Shown: piece after piece, positions 54,553 to 64,000 of the stretch
How positions within the stretch are numbered: the first letter of the stretch is position 1
How the letters are laid out: the number at the start of each line of letters is the position of its first letter
Source: Symbiodinium kawagutii
Lineage: Eukaryota > Sar > Dinophyceae > Suessiales > Symbiodiniaceae
Assembly: GCA_009767595.1 (NCBI GenBank)
Contig: VSDK01000516.1
Location: 223,375-287,374, forward strand
Direction: 5' to 3'
DNA: 64,000 nt
Program-made: the position numbers and the translations under genes
Notes under the pieces: model-generated
Told to the model about the DNA's origin: nothing
What the model saw: only the letters and a program-made list of their open reading frames with translations
The model's database searches: none

Positions 54553-55376
54553 CAATGATTTTGCTGTTGAAATCACCGAGTGATTCTTGTGAACCGCCAG
54601 CTGACTTCTCGTGTAGCTCGATGTTGGTCACCATCCAGTACGATGGTACTTATTAGCTATCGCTATTCTCAGTAGTCAAGACTGACCATTAATGAACACT
54701 GCTCATCAAGTAGTGCCATGAAGTAATCAGCACACTGTTGACCCTTGCAAAACGGTCCGCTAGTAGCAGTGGTGAGGCATGATTCGCCATCACCCTCCGT
54801 TTTTGATTATCATATAGTATCATACAGCTGGTATCCATGAAAGGTTGACAATAAACTCCTGTTCGCCAAGCCTTTGGTTTAATGAGCCAAGCGAGCTCAT
54901 TGACTGCCAGGAAATATGAAATGATCTAACTTCACCGGCTTTGGCCTGTCCCTTGAGCTGATCAACTTGCAATCCCGAGGAGTCCCAAAGGTGAATCATG
55001 GCCGCTTAAGAAATGCTTTTCATGGAACGGTCCAGTTGAGGTGTGTTTGTTGCATGAACCCATGGATGTGTTGCCGATGATTTCCGTGATTCACAACAAT
55101 TAAGCTGTGATTAATAGGGCTGCCTGTGGGTCAATACTTTCACCCATCAATCACCGAACTAGTCCTTGGTAGGATGTTCACCCATTGCTTTTGGATGGTT
55201 TGTTGTGACCCATATCATCTTGCTACGATCGCGGTGTTGTTCGCCATCACGGGTTGATTCATTCTGTTTGTTCACCACCATTGGTGAGCCATGACTGTTG
55301 GCTCTACCTATTGATGTGGCCACAGCATGAAATCCACCGTCATGACCATGATCACTTGGAGCCATGGGCCCCTGAG
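54553..55376. other. No gene recognised
   Basis: AT-rich. A family C-like left end (GCCTGTGGGTCAATACTTTC) occurs at about 55124 without a clear partner. Confidence 0.4.
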
Positions 55377-55430
55377 GTGTGAACTCTACTTTGCCACGGT
55401 GGCAGTGGTTTGCACCTTCTCCGTCTTTCA
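55377..55430 (+). CDS. Candidate exon encoding a membrane-like segment
   Basis: 54 bases after CCTGAG, with a GC donor (GCTGGG). Reads CELYFATVAVVCTFSVF, hydrophobic enough for a transmembrane helix. Exon rules match those of the channel gene. Family unknown. Confidence 0.4.
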
Positions 55431-56249
55431 GCTGGGTGACCCAGGGAGCGATTTTTGACCCAGCCGAATCAGGTCATGTGATTTACTGGCTGGTGATTTG
55501 GGGGGAGCTATGGAGCCAAGGGTATCCCTATACCCTTTTACAGGGGGACCGAAGGAGCTACCAAGTGGCCCCACCAGATGATAGTCAAGAGTTAATCATG
55601 GGTGAAATTGATGACTGATAGGTTGATATTCATGATTGTGATTCTGATGGTTCTGTGCTATGAAAAGCTTGGTGATTCTGAAGAGCTTGGCTTCTACATG
55701 AAATAGCTTGGCTTCTAGTTTATCCTGATGGGGTAGCCCGACATGACTGGTAGCTTTGCAGTAGAAAGCCGTCTTCAAGGAGCCCTCATCAGCAAGTCTC
55801 ATGCTGACGAACTTGGTCTTGCTGGGTTCCCACCCTATCAAGCTGTGATTTGATCTACATGGCTGTGGGTCAAAACCTTGCAGTACTGACTGTTCACACC
55901 TCAAAAATGATCAAACTAGTTTGTCAGTGTTGGGATGTTCATCTCTCCATTTCTCGGAACATTGGTAATGACCAATCCGCATATCTACTACACCTATAGG
56001 TGTTTGTTGGGTGGATGAAGTAAGACAATTCCGTCCTGCCTATGAACCCTTCGGAATCAAGGATCATCCTGCAGAACAGGATCACCCAGAGATTGTCATC
56101 ATTTGGAAGATCACGACTTGATGACTGGGGGTATGGCCAGCCACGGTTTCAACATGGACTGAGTTCGACATTGGTCATCATTCTTCATGGTCCTTTTCAT
56201 ATGCCATAGTTGTGCAGGAGTGTTGGAGAAAACTCTTCTATTCTAGCGG
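55431..56249. other. No gene recognised
   Basis: A 102-codon antisense frame at 55596-55904 has no supporting signals. A family C-like left end (CATGGCTGTGGGTCAAAACC) lies at 55858. Confidence 0.35.
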
Positions 56250-56347
56250 TGGTGTCTTAAGATGGGGATTCCCCCAAATCATCAAACACTATTTTCTTTT
56301 TTGTAAAAAACCAACAATTTTTGAGGTTCTCCATTTTAAGAAACCAT
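56250..56347. mobile_element. TIR element, family B (diverged)
   Basis: Left GTGTCTTAAGATGGGGATTC followed by CCCCAAATCATC; right GAGGTTCTCCATTTTAAGAA followed by ACCA. Confidence 0.5.
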
Positions 56348-57408
56348 TATCTGGCTGTCGATAGTATATCCCCTAGTATTGTTGGTTATTCTCCCCTTTT
56401 ACTTTTGGTTATTATCCCCTATCTCCATTAACCAGCTTATTAACCACTAGCTATGGCTTGTGAATCATTGACATATGGCTTATTAACCTATATATATATA
56501 TAGTTATAACTGATATTTGGTTATTATCCCCCAACTCTTGGTGGTTTCGAATCCCCAGTTTAAACATCCTCCCGGGAGATCTTGCTGCAGGAAAGGCGAT
56601 TGGCCTACCCGGTGATCCTTGGGAGGGTCAGGGTGGATCCTTGTGATGCCCCAGTTCCTGGTGGTTGGTGAATTGCCGGGCCCAACTAACATTGCAATCC
56701 GCCGTAAATGAGTACTCTCCGTGCAACTAACGTGGAAGGCAGTTTTAGACTAACCCAAAAAGATGTTCTATATCATGTGACCTGAGTGTAATTTCAAAGG
56801 GTTTTCCTAAGAAAATGGCGGATTCTCCATGCCAGGCATATTACTTTACCAGCGGGGAGCCGATTTCTCATGAAATCTGGCTGTGGGCTGGATCTTCCAG
56901 GTGGATCGTGTCATGGGAATACCAGCAAGCACATAGAAATTTGTTGCTTTTGATGAGTGGGCATACACTCTGGTAAACTAACCTGGTAGTGGAAAATCCA
57001 CCATTTATAGCTGGTTTACCTGGAAAAGATGGTGATTTCTAGCTTCCAGGTTAGTTTGCCAGAGGGTATTTCTCTTTGCCATGACAACCACCAATCATCA
57101 TGAACATTCACCATTACCATTGATAGTACTGACGGCTTGGAACCAGCTCAAGAAGACCTTTGATTTGCCAATCTTTGGATTCCTCTCATTCGTCGTTGAT
57201 TAGGGTCCCATGGCCATGAACCATTGGTATGCTTGGTGATGAAACAACCAGGGCAATGGTGGATTGCACTATCTCCTGGTAACAGCAACCATTACTGCCA
57301 CCGCTTTGGCTCAAGCTTGACGGTGAAAAGCCGAACAGTGAAAGGCTGAGCTTTAGCAGTGCTTCGAGAATTTGAAGGTGTATAGCAATGTCACTGTGAG
57401 ATCAGTGG
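56348..57408. other. No gene recognised; family D element
   Basis: AT-rich with one family D element and a diverged D-like segment at 56795-56870. The sequence TTTGGCTCAAG at 57305-57315 matches the 3' end of the dinoflagellate spliced leader as I remember it. Confidence 0.4.
56964..57068. mobile_element. TIR element, family D
   Basis: Left TACACTCTGGTAAACTAACC, right GGTTAGTTTGCCAGAGGGTA; internal GGAAAATCCACCA is shared with the copy at 5016. Confidence 0.7.
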
Positions 57409-57526
57409 CTGGTTGGTAGTTTCAAACATGTGTGAAAATGTTGTATTTCCATGTATTTTCCCTCATCATTTTGGATGGTTGCTTTAGAAACATATTTCTA
57501 GCATGGCACACCCAACCACCAACATC
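57409..57526. mobile_element. TIR element, family A (diverged)
   Basis: Left CTGGTTGGTAGTTTCAAACA, right GCACACCCAACCACCAACA. Confidence 0.5.
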
Positions 57527-57591
57527 AATCAGGTCGTGTTGTTTGTTCACCTCACAGATGTTCACGGTGATAGCAAGTCTTCCAATGGCAG

Positions 57592-57746
57592 GTCAACGGA
57601 AGGCCCCCGCTGAGGGCATCCCAGGCATCAGCGTCATCCAAGGGCCCCAGGGTTGCTACATGTCAGCGAGCGATGACTGCGCTATGGAGCAGGCGCCATT
57701 TGCGCTTTGGCCGATTTTCGCTTCGCCGCGAATGGCGCGAAAAGCG
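57592..57746 (+). CDS. Candidate exon(s), product unknown
   Basis: A GC-rich island after ATGGCAG. The frame reads QRKAPAEGIPGISVIQGPQG and CYMSASDDCAMEQAPFALW. It ends in a small hairpin-forming GCGCCATT/AATGGCGC region directly before a family B element. Internal AG|G and GC sites allow several splits. Confidence 0.4.
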
Positions 57747-57751
57747 CATGG

Positions 57752-57871
57752 GAGTTTCTCAAAATAGGGAACCCCAAAACCATTGGTTAGTTACTATAAA
57801 TGGTTTATTAATTAGATGATTTCGGGGTTCCCTATATAAAAGATGCACTACCCCTTTTTTTGAGAAACCAC
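57752..57871. mobile_element. TIR element, family B
   Basis: Left GGGAGTTTCTCAAAATAGGG followed by AACCCC; right GATGATTTCGGGGTTCCCTA, a 20-base interruption, then TTTTTTTGAGAAACCACCA. Confidence 0.7.
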
Positions 57872-58298
57872 CAGATGTTTTTCTACTCTCTGTACATAAG
57901 TGGACAACCCTTTGTGCATAAGTGTACATATTTGTATATGTATAGTTGTCAAAGTATTCATCCAGATTGCTTGCAAATTTGTATTTTGACATACTCGTAC
58001 ATAATCTATCTACTGAATCCAATTGCATATCTAGACAGGTGGATGTTCACAGGGTGAAGCAAGCAAAGTGCTTTGACTTTTGTTGGTGATTTTCCGTATC
58101 TTCTAATTGTTTATTCCTTACACAGTGATGCAACCATGCGATTGCCATGTTCAGTCATTTTCCCTGATTTTGCATGGATTTTTAAGGTAATCCCTTACAA
58201 AGTGATGCCATCATTGTTTTTGGAGCTGGATCACGCTCCTTGTTACCACATGAATTTCTCGATTGGGCCACCGTAGTGGCCCCCAAAGTGATGGTTAG

Positions 58299-58337
58299 GC
58301 TATGAACCTCCACGCTACACTGGCCAAGCTGGAGCAG
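58299..58337 (+). CDS. Candidate exon, product unknown
   Basis: 39 bases after GGTTAG, phase 0 at both ends, GT donor (GTTGCA). Reads AMNLHATLAKLEQ, a helix-like sequence. The open frame continues with VATDEPQAKRPNWGRRELG, so the exon may be longer. Confidence 0.4.
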
Positions 58338-58443
58338 GTTGCAACCGATGAACCACAAGCGAAGCGACCGAACTGGGGCAGGCGAGAGCTGGGTTGTCAG
58401 CCATGTCGCCGTTGATGATGGGTGAATTGTTCGCAATGGTGAA

Positions 58444-58628
58444 CTGGTTGGTGGTTTTATTATGTTTTATTGATATCTTTGTTTTTCTCTAATATTAACA
58501 AATGGTTGGCTACCCCCTAATACAGGGCTGGGGCCATCCACTGCGTCAGATTTGCTGTCCGCACGTGTGCCAACAAATGGTTGGCTGATTGACCTATATT
58601 TTGCGTTGGGGTTGAAACCACCAACCAG
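58444..58628. mobile_element. TIR element, family A, interrupted by a candidate exon
   Basis: Left CTGGTTGGTGGTTTTATTAT, right GGGGTTGAAACCACCAACCA followed by G. The word ACAAATGGTTGGCT appears on both sides (58499-58512 and 58572-58585) of a GC-rich 39-base segment. Confidence 0.65.
58526..58564 (+). CDS. Candidate mini-exon inside a TIR element
   Basis: 39 bases between AATACAG and GTGTGC, starting with G and GC-rich in an AT-rich element. All three frames are open (GWGHPLRQICCPH, AGAIHCVRFAVR, LGPSTASDLLSA). Confidence 0.35.
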
Positions 58629-59527
58629 AATAGCGATTGATTGTGGCTAATGGAAGACAATTGTGGCTAGATAATGGTTGAAAATTGTGAATAGTGGTAG
58701 TTTATCAATGGGGTCAATATTGGTTTCTGGTTCAGAGTGGTTTTTACTAGTGCTTCAGAAAAGTGAATAATGGTACACGGTGGTTAGTAGTAGGGGAGAA
58801 CTAGCAGCAAAACTCAGCACTCTATTGTTGATTGCTTTGATCCTCATGGCTCAGAAAGCAGTGAGCTATCCGTATGGGTTTGGTCCTGCACTTCCTGGGC
58901 TACAACCACCAACAACAACCACGATGATTCCTAGCTTTGGGGCCCCTAGCCCTGTACTGCCCTGCGGTGTAATGCAACGCATGTATGTTATTCTCATAGA
59001 TTTACACCTTTGAACTGTGACTAACTTCAGGTTTGTTCGAAATGAGGATCAGGGGCTGTGCAAAGCAGAGCAATAGCGCTGCATCATCGACAGCAGCACA
59101 ACCACGGTGTGCCGCCGCTGGACTCCAGCCATGACTGATCACCATTGCCACCAGCAATCATCAGCTATGGCCAAGTAGTAATGAGCATTACAGTAACAGC
59201 CACTATGTTTCGATCATGAATTCTGATGAATTATGGCCAATCGCCATGTTCTATGATTGACTATAAACATTGTCCTACCAGGAAGGACCATTGATGACTA
59301 TCATTTAACACCATCTAACCACCATGATTATTCAGTGTCGAACCACCATTCAAATATTGTGTGTCATCATAAACCATCCTGTTATTATTGTTGGTCAGCA
59401 TCCCCTACAATTAACCGCCAATTAAACATTGCTGTATCATGCTTCAAAAGTATTGACCACTATGTATCCAATATGATTAACCACTGAAGCACTAATTGCA
59501 CATGGCATAGTCATGGTTTCGTGGTCA
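58629..59527. other. No gene recognised
   Basis: AT-rich. A 77-codon frame at 58780-59013 contains GFGPALPGLQPP but lacks exon-like boundaries. Confidence 0.35.
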
Positions 59528-59647
59528 TTTGGATGTGAGTCAAAACCCTGTACCCCTGGTTCCCCTACTATTAACCATTGTTTTCCTTATTATTGTTGGT
59601 GGGAATCCCCCATTAGTTGGTTGGTTAACTGCTTGACCCATAGCCAT
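59528..59647. mobile_element. TIR element, family C, opposite orientation
   Basis: Left TTTGGATGTGAGTCAAAACC, right GGTTAACTGCTTGACCCATA followed by GCCA. The interior GTACCCCTGGTTCCCCTACT is the reverse complement of the core seen at 36 kb. A second, diverged copy follows to about 59745. Confidence 0.7.
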
Positions 59648-59789
59648 ATATAGCTGGTATATCCCCTATAGTTGTTAGTCATCATCCCCTATTATTAACC
59701 ATTAACCAGCTATCATTGGTTAGTTAATATTGACCCAGCGCCATTGAATCAAATTCTTATCCCCTGCTCATCACCATTGGCTGCCTGTG

Positions 59790-59888
59790 CTCAGCCCGAA
59801 AACGCCACGAATCGCTGCTAGGTCAGAGGCAGAAGGCGCAACAGGCGCGGCAGGCGCGGCTGCCCCAGTTCTCCCTTGACTATGCAAA
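59790..59888 (+). CDS. Candidate exon, product unknown
   Basis: A GC-rich island reading RQKAQQARQARLPQFSLDYA. The repeated AGGCGC word gives several AG|G sites, so its ends are open. Confidence 0.35.
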
Positions 59889-59917
59889 CAGTGCTGTTCA
59901 CTAAAGAACTATGGGGA

Positions 59918-60005
59918 TATATATATTTATTTTTTAATCTATATATATATATATTAGTTTTTTTAAATATATATATATATATATATTAATTTTGATATGT
60001 ATATA
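59918..60005. repeat. (TA)n microsatellite
   Basis: Two TA runs separated by TTAGTTTTTTTAA. Confidence 0.9.
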
Positions 60006-60289
60006 TAGATGGATCTATTGAGATGAGACGAAGGGATATATTGGGATAACATGTAGGGATATATTGGGATAGAATAATGGGGGAGATTGAACAAATACCA
60101 CATTGCACGTAATTATTTCTGATGGTTCTCCACGATAGTTCACCATAGTTCACCAGTAAATAGCAAGCACTATTAGCCACCACTATTGACCATTGCTAGC
60201 CACTGTGCAGAGCCATTATCATTAACCGCTATTTTTCACCATTAGCAGTAGCCACTGGTTTGGGGACTTTGTCTATAGGACATCATCCA

Positions 60290-60600
60290 GCGTGAAAAAG
60301 ATGCTACTCCTCATCAAGCAGCGGGAAAAGCATGGAAAAGCACGGAAAAGCAGCAAATGTGCGGTGAATAATATACGAAGGGAATCCAAGGGATCACTGC
60401 TTGTTTTCGGTTGCTGCAAGTTGTCGCGCTTTAGCTATAAGTTGATTGACAAGCCATTGAAGGATATGATTCTACCATATGAGCCTGGTAGTTACATCAG
60501 TTATCTTCAGCAACATCGCGATCCCTGGGGGGAGCCACGATCCCTTGAAACAGCTGAGATTCCACCACTCACTGATGCTACAACAGCGAGATCTTAGCGA
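60290..60600. other. Open stretch, possible exon(s)
   Basis: A 101-codon + frame (60292-60597) includes SFRFSYKLIDKPLKDM-like sequence (KLSRFSYKLIDKPLKDMILP). A second frame is open over the first 80 bases. Unassigned. Confidence 0.3.
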
Positions 60601-60885
60601 ACGAGGAGAGCTGAGCCTTTGAGGCCCAATCATTGGCAACCATTGCGTGTTTGGACCTTTGGTACTCGTGTTGTTTTCATTGCTAACTATTATCAGTTGC
60701 ATTTATCAGCGCCAACCATTGCTGACCGTTACGAATTACCTATTAGTTTTTGTTATAATCAGTAGGAAGTGTACCACCATTAACCTTCATTATTATCATA
60801 TAGTAATAATTCTTGTGTTTGTTAGTCGTTACAGAACATAGGCAATTTCAGCAGCTCCTTGGCATCTCCAGCCTCCCTTGGGAAG

Positions 60886-60920
60886 GTGCAACACCGAGCA
60901 CTTCCAGCCTGCCGCCGAAG
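60886..60920 (+). CDS. Candidate exon, product unknown
   Basis: 35 bases after TGGGAAG, with a GA donor (GATTCT). Reads CNTEHFQPAAE. The wider frame QFQQLLGISSLPWEGATPST is an alternative. Confidence 0.35.
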
Positions 60921-61700
60921 GATTCTGCGGTGAATCAACGGGCCAAAGCAACAGGGGAATCTCATCTCTAACGAAACAATACTTGGATGATCATCAGTCA
61001 TGACCCTTTTGAGGTAGGCGAACTAACTCCAACCGTGGTTACTAACCAGTTTATATTCATGCTGTGGGATGATCCAAGCGGGGGAATGTGAGTGGATGTG
61101 ATCTCCAACAATAACTTGGCAAATATTCGTGTGTGTGTGTGTGTCAGTTGCTGAATCTTTGTCAGGGTTTTAAAAGCTAATTTTTTTGGGGTTAAAAAAG
61201 TAAACTGTGCCATCAACTCTCAATCCTGGTTCGTACTAGGCTTCCACCATCGCAGGCATTTGGGCCAACCCACAGTATGAACGGCAAAAACCACACGGCT
61301 CGCAAGCCAAGTGGCGACGTTCCGACTCTTCAGACATGAGTCTTGGACGATAGTTCATGTGGCAAGAACTGTTCTGTTCAAATGTTTACCTACTATGGTG
61401 GTAACTGGAAGCATGGCTGAGCTTTGGTCGTTGGTTGTTGCCCTTTTTCCTGTTACATGGCTTAGCTGGGTTCAAGGTGTGGAAAGGTCTGCTCTCGAAA
61501 CCATAATCCGATGTTTGCCAGCAGATAACTTGGCCCCATTTCCAGAACCATGACCAGAATTTTGTTCCACAAGGCGATTTTCGGTCATGTTGGAACCCAC
61601 TGCTGCCAGTTGAGTATCGACCAGAACCATGATCACCCAATAAGAGCCATTGCAGAACCATTAATCCATGTCGCAACAGGGCCGGTGGCAATTCCTGCAG
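60921..61700. other. Presumed intron
   Basis: AT-rich with a GT run at 61128-61144. No repeats of the named families. Confidence 0.4.
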
Positions 61701-61775
61701 GACGGCGCCACGGAGGACTTCGAAACCTTCGTTGCACGGGAACCAAGGGCGGCCATGCGATTCTCGCAGCTGATG
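61701..61775 (+). CDS. Probable exon, product unknown
   Basis: 75 bases after CCTGCAG, phase 0 at both ends, GT donor. Contains DGATEDFETFVAREPRAAM then RFSQLM. The best-supported exon of the second gene: G start, GC-rich, natural composition, and phase-compatible with the next two exons (FSQLM-ARALRETAH). No family was recognised. Confidence 0.55.
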
Positions 61776-62179
61776 GTTGATAGCTTTCGCGCAACATACA
61801 CAACCGGGTGAGGGACCACTAGATGGCAAGCTGAGAAGAGTTCTACAATCTGAGCTGTCACCCTCAGCACTTATCATTGGAAATGCGACATCATTGAACC
61901 AATGCTTAGTAAGTCGCTGCTTGTTTCTGGGGACTATTGAGCAGATTGTCGATCATCAGCATAGCTTCTGACCCTCAAGAGGGTGCTGATGGTTCTTTGC
62001 TATCCCCTTTGAACCATCAACATCAACCATCAGCCTCAACATTTTACAACACCAAGATGGAATAGCAAATTGGTTGAACCGAGTTGAACGATGATCTGAT
62101 GATCTACACCGACCACCTTATTAGCCCACACCAACCACCACAAACCGCCACCACCCACCACCAAGCACCAACTGTCCAG

Positions 62180-62218
62180 GCCCGGGCCCTGCGGGAGACT
62201 GCGCATTTCGAGGAGAAG
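62180..62218 (+). CDS. Probable exon, product unknown
   Basis: 39 bases after TGTCCAG, phase 0 at both ends, GC donor (GCAAGG). Reads ARALRETAHFEEK, a charged helix. Confidence 0.5.
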
Positions 62219-62694
62219 GCAAGGGTGGTGTAGCACCAAGAGGCAATGATGTCGTTGGTTGCTTGGTTCAGGAACGGGAATTAAGTTTTATAATTTTGTG
62301 ATACATAGTGGTTCGTTATTAATATTATAAATGATGCTTTATGATGATGAGTCAATGATGAGTGTGATCCTTGGTCCTGAGTGCGATGGTTGGTGCTAAT
62401 GCGATGGTGATGGCTGAGGCTTGCTTGGTACACTGTGAACTTCCCAACAGCTGTGGATGATCCTTGGATTCAGCTCGATCCATAAACACAAGAACTATGC
62501 TTTGTGTTAAGGATCAGGAACTAGGATGATCCTTGCAAACCAGTGTGTCCTATGCTTCCACTTCCCATGAAGTGGTAGGTGCACAGCTGGTTCTACCATC
62601 GTTGTCTTGGGCCGGAAGCATAGGACAACCCCCCAAAACGAATATCTTCCAGTCATCAATGGTGAAACTGCTGGGGCTGCAACTGGGTCGGCAG

Positions 62695-62754
62695 GTGGTC
62701 ACTGTGCCCGCCAAGTGCCCACTCAAAATTCACAGTGCTGACGCTTACGAACAG
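62695..62754 (+). CDS. Probable exon, product unknown
   Basis: 60 bases after GTCGGCAG, phase 0 at both ends, GA donor (GAGCTC). Reads VVTVPAKCPLKIHSADAYEQ. Together with its neighbours it shows the same GA/GC/GT donor mixture as the channel gene. Confidence 0.5.
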
Positions 62755-62863
62755 GAGCTCACCAGTGAAAAGTATATATAGGTATTCTTCATGTCTTGTT
62801 GAACCTCAAACGCTCACAAGTGTTAATCATTGGTATTCTTCATATCTTAGCTCATATATTTGG

Positions 62864-62967
62864 CTGGTTGTTTCAAACATGTTTTTTCCACTAGTATTCC
62901 CACATGGTTGGTTGATGTTGGTTGCTTGACTAATATTTTTCATGGGTGTGGTTCAACCACCAACCAG
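62864..62967. mobile_element. TIR element, family A
   Basis: Left CTGGTTGTTTCAAACATGTT, right GTGTGGTTCAACCACCAACC followed by AG, internal GCTTGACTAATATTTTTCAT. Confidence 0.7.
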
Positions 62968-63041
62968 AAATTGTTCTGAACCCTACTGGTAGCTGTACCT
63001 CGTCCCATAGTTTCCCTTAGCGCTGCTTCCCTGCGTCACAG

Positions 63042-63063
63042 GCGGAGCAACCGGACTTCAAAG
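63042..63063 (+). CDS. Probable exon, product unknown
   Basis: Starts with G after GCGTCACAG. Reads AEQPDFK before a GC donor (GCACAG). Read-through would give AEQPDFKGTVPRRDREG and a stop. Phase 0 matches the previous exon. Confidence 0.4.
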
Positions 63064-63119
63064 GCACAGTCCCGAGACGCGACAGGGAGGGTAGGGAGAC
63101 GGCTTGTTAATGAATGGTA

Positions 63120-63236
63120 AATGGCTATCGGTCAATATTAACCAACAAATAAAGGGGCACAATCACCAACAACAATAGGGAAAACAATGGTAAATGATGG
63201 GGAACCAGGGGTACAGGGTTTTGACCCACAGCCAAA
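63120..63236. mobile_element. TIR element, family C
   Basis: Starts AATGGCTATCGGTCAATATT and ends GGTTTTGACCCACAGCCAAA. Same orientation and core as the three copies at 36 kb. Confidence 0.8.
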
Positions 63237-64000
63237 TCTAAAATATATGTGAATTAAGGACTATCGTTAATTTGAGGGTAAATCTATTTTGTATTTGCCA
63301 TGTTAATCCAAAAAAATAGCAAAAGGGCTGTGGCAAAATATATGTATATATATATATATACCTACTAAGCTTTTTACCTACTTTTATGCAGTGGGAAACC
63401 GTAATCGATGACTATTTCTGGACCAACAGAAAAATAGATATCTAAATTTAAAAAAACACGTCTATTTTTCAATATGGCTATTTCATACCATTATATACCA
63501 TCATATGTTAATTCTGAACATGTCATATGAAGAAGAAAGAGGGTCATTGATGAATTAAACACGGGCATCCCATTGTTGACAAAGATTCGATCGCATTCCC
63601 AACTCAGTCAGCATGGTTCAAATGGTTCACCTGCAGTGACTCAGTGTTCCGGGCACGATGCTGGACCAATGATAAACATTGTTTGATTCATAGATGGAAA
63701 CATATTTCAATCTATCAAGATCATTGGTTCGGGAATCCCTCTAGTCATGAGGACTGGGTGAGAAATAACTCCAGTGGTGGATACTTATTCCACTCTTATG
63801 TTGACTGTATAGATCTAAACGGTTGATGTTTACTCAATCCAACACTAAATTCTTTGCACCCCGAAAGTGCTTCGTGGCTATAGCCATGACTTGATTCGTG
63901 GCCCTGTCCATGTGGTGATCCTGTGATGATCGTCAACGATGTGGCTGGAAATAGCCCGGACTCCCAACTTTTTCCAGCTGGGACGATGGAACACGGTGGA
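63237..64000. other. No gene recognised
   Basis: AT-rich with a TA run at 63343-63362. A 60-codon frame at 63644-63826 has no supporting signals. Confidence 0.4.

Noticed and set aside
1-64000. Bacterial genes, operons, tRNA or rRNA genes
   Set aside because: No long non-periodic open frames, no ribosome-binding sites, no tRNA or rRNA segments recognised. Coding signal is confined to short spliced islands.

Overview
This window reads as nuclear DNA of a dinoflagellate, probably of the Symbiodiniaceae/Suessiales type. That is inferred; the species cannot be named. Four things point that way. Short GC-rich coding islands of 36-100 bases sit in long AT-rich introns. Splice donors are a mixture of GC, GA and GT, always paired with AG acceptors followed by G. 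The one recognisable gene is a 6-transmembrane voltage-gated channel with an EF-hand tail of the kind dinoflagellates carry in large numbers. Many small terminal-inverted-repeat (TIR) elements occupy introns. Nothing bacterial (operons, Shine-Dalgarno sites, CRISPR) and no tRNA or rRNA gene was recognised.

Main gene. On the + strand, 18 exons from 10652 to 38931 (about 1.1 kb of coding sequence in 28.3 kb) join in a consistent reading frame. Together they give one complete channel domain, S1-S2-S3-S4-S5-pore-S6, then a cytoplasmic helix, an EF-hand, a linker, a second EF-hand, and a C-terminal basic/coiled tail. A phase-compatible exon lies just upstream (9134-9212). Two further exons at 4919-4987 and 5219-5276 encode S3-S4 and S4-S5 of another, more N-terminal channel domain. 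The gene may therefore be multi-domain, or a second channel gene may lie in tandem. Three weaker candidate exons lie at 1.7, 2.7 and 4.0 kb. The 5' and 3' ends of the gene were not found.

Right half. From 39 to about 52.8 kb there are only isolated GC-rich islands plus repeats. From about 53 to 63 kb a second + strand transcription unit is likely, because several short exons keep the same AG|G rule and compatible phases (for example 61701-61775, 62180-62218, 62695-62754 and 63042-63063). Its product is not recognised.

Repeats. At least five families of roughly 65-190 bp TIR elements (called A-E here) recur throughout. A 2-kb composite repeat occurs twice in inverted orientation, at 23153-25034 (inside a channel intron) and 50751-52810. 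It consists of a TCTGACAT satellite, then a 40-bp GC-rich tandem repeat, then a GGA/GGC tract. A 116-bp tandem array fills one TIR element at 43.7-44.8 kb. ATC, CAA, AT and GT microsatellites are scattered. There are three assembly gaps (6916-6942, 24364-24754, 50996-51284). Many long open frames here are artefacts of 12-bp or 3-bp periodic repeats, not genes.
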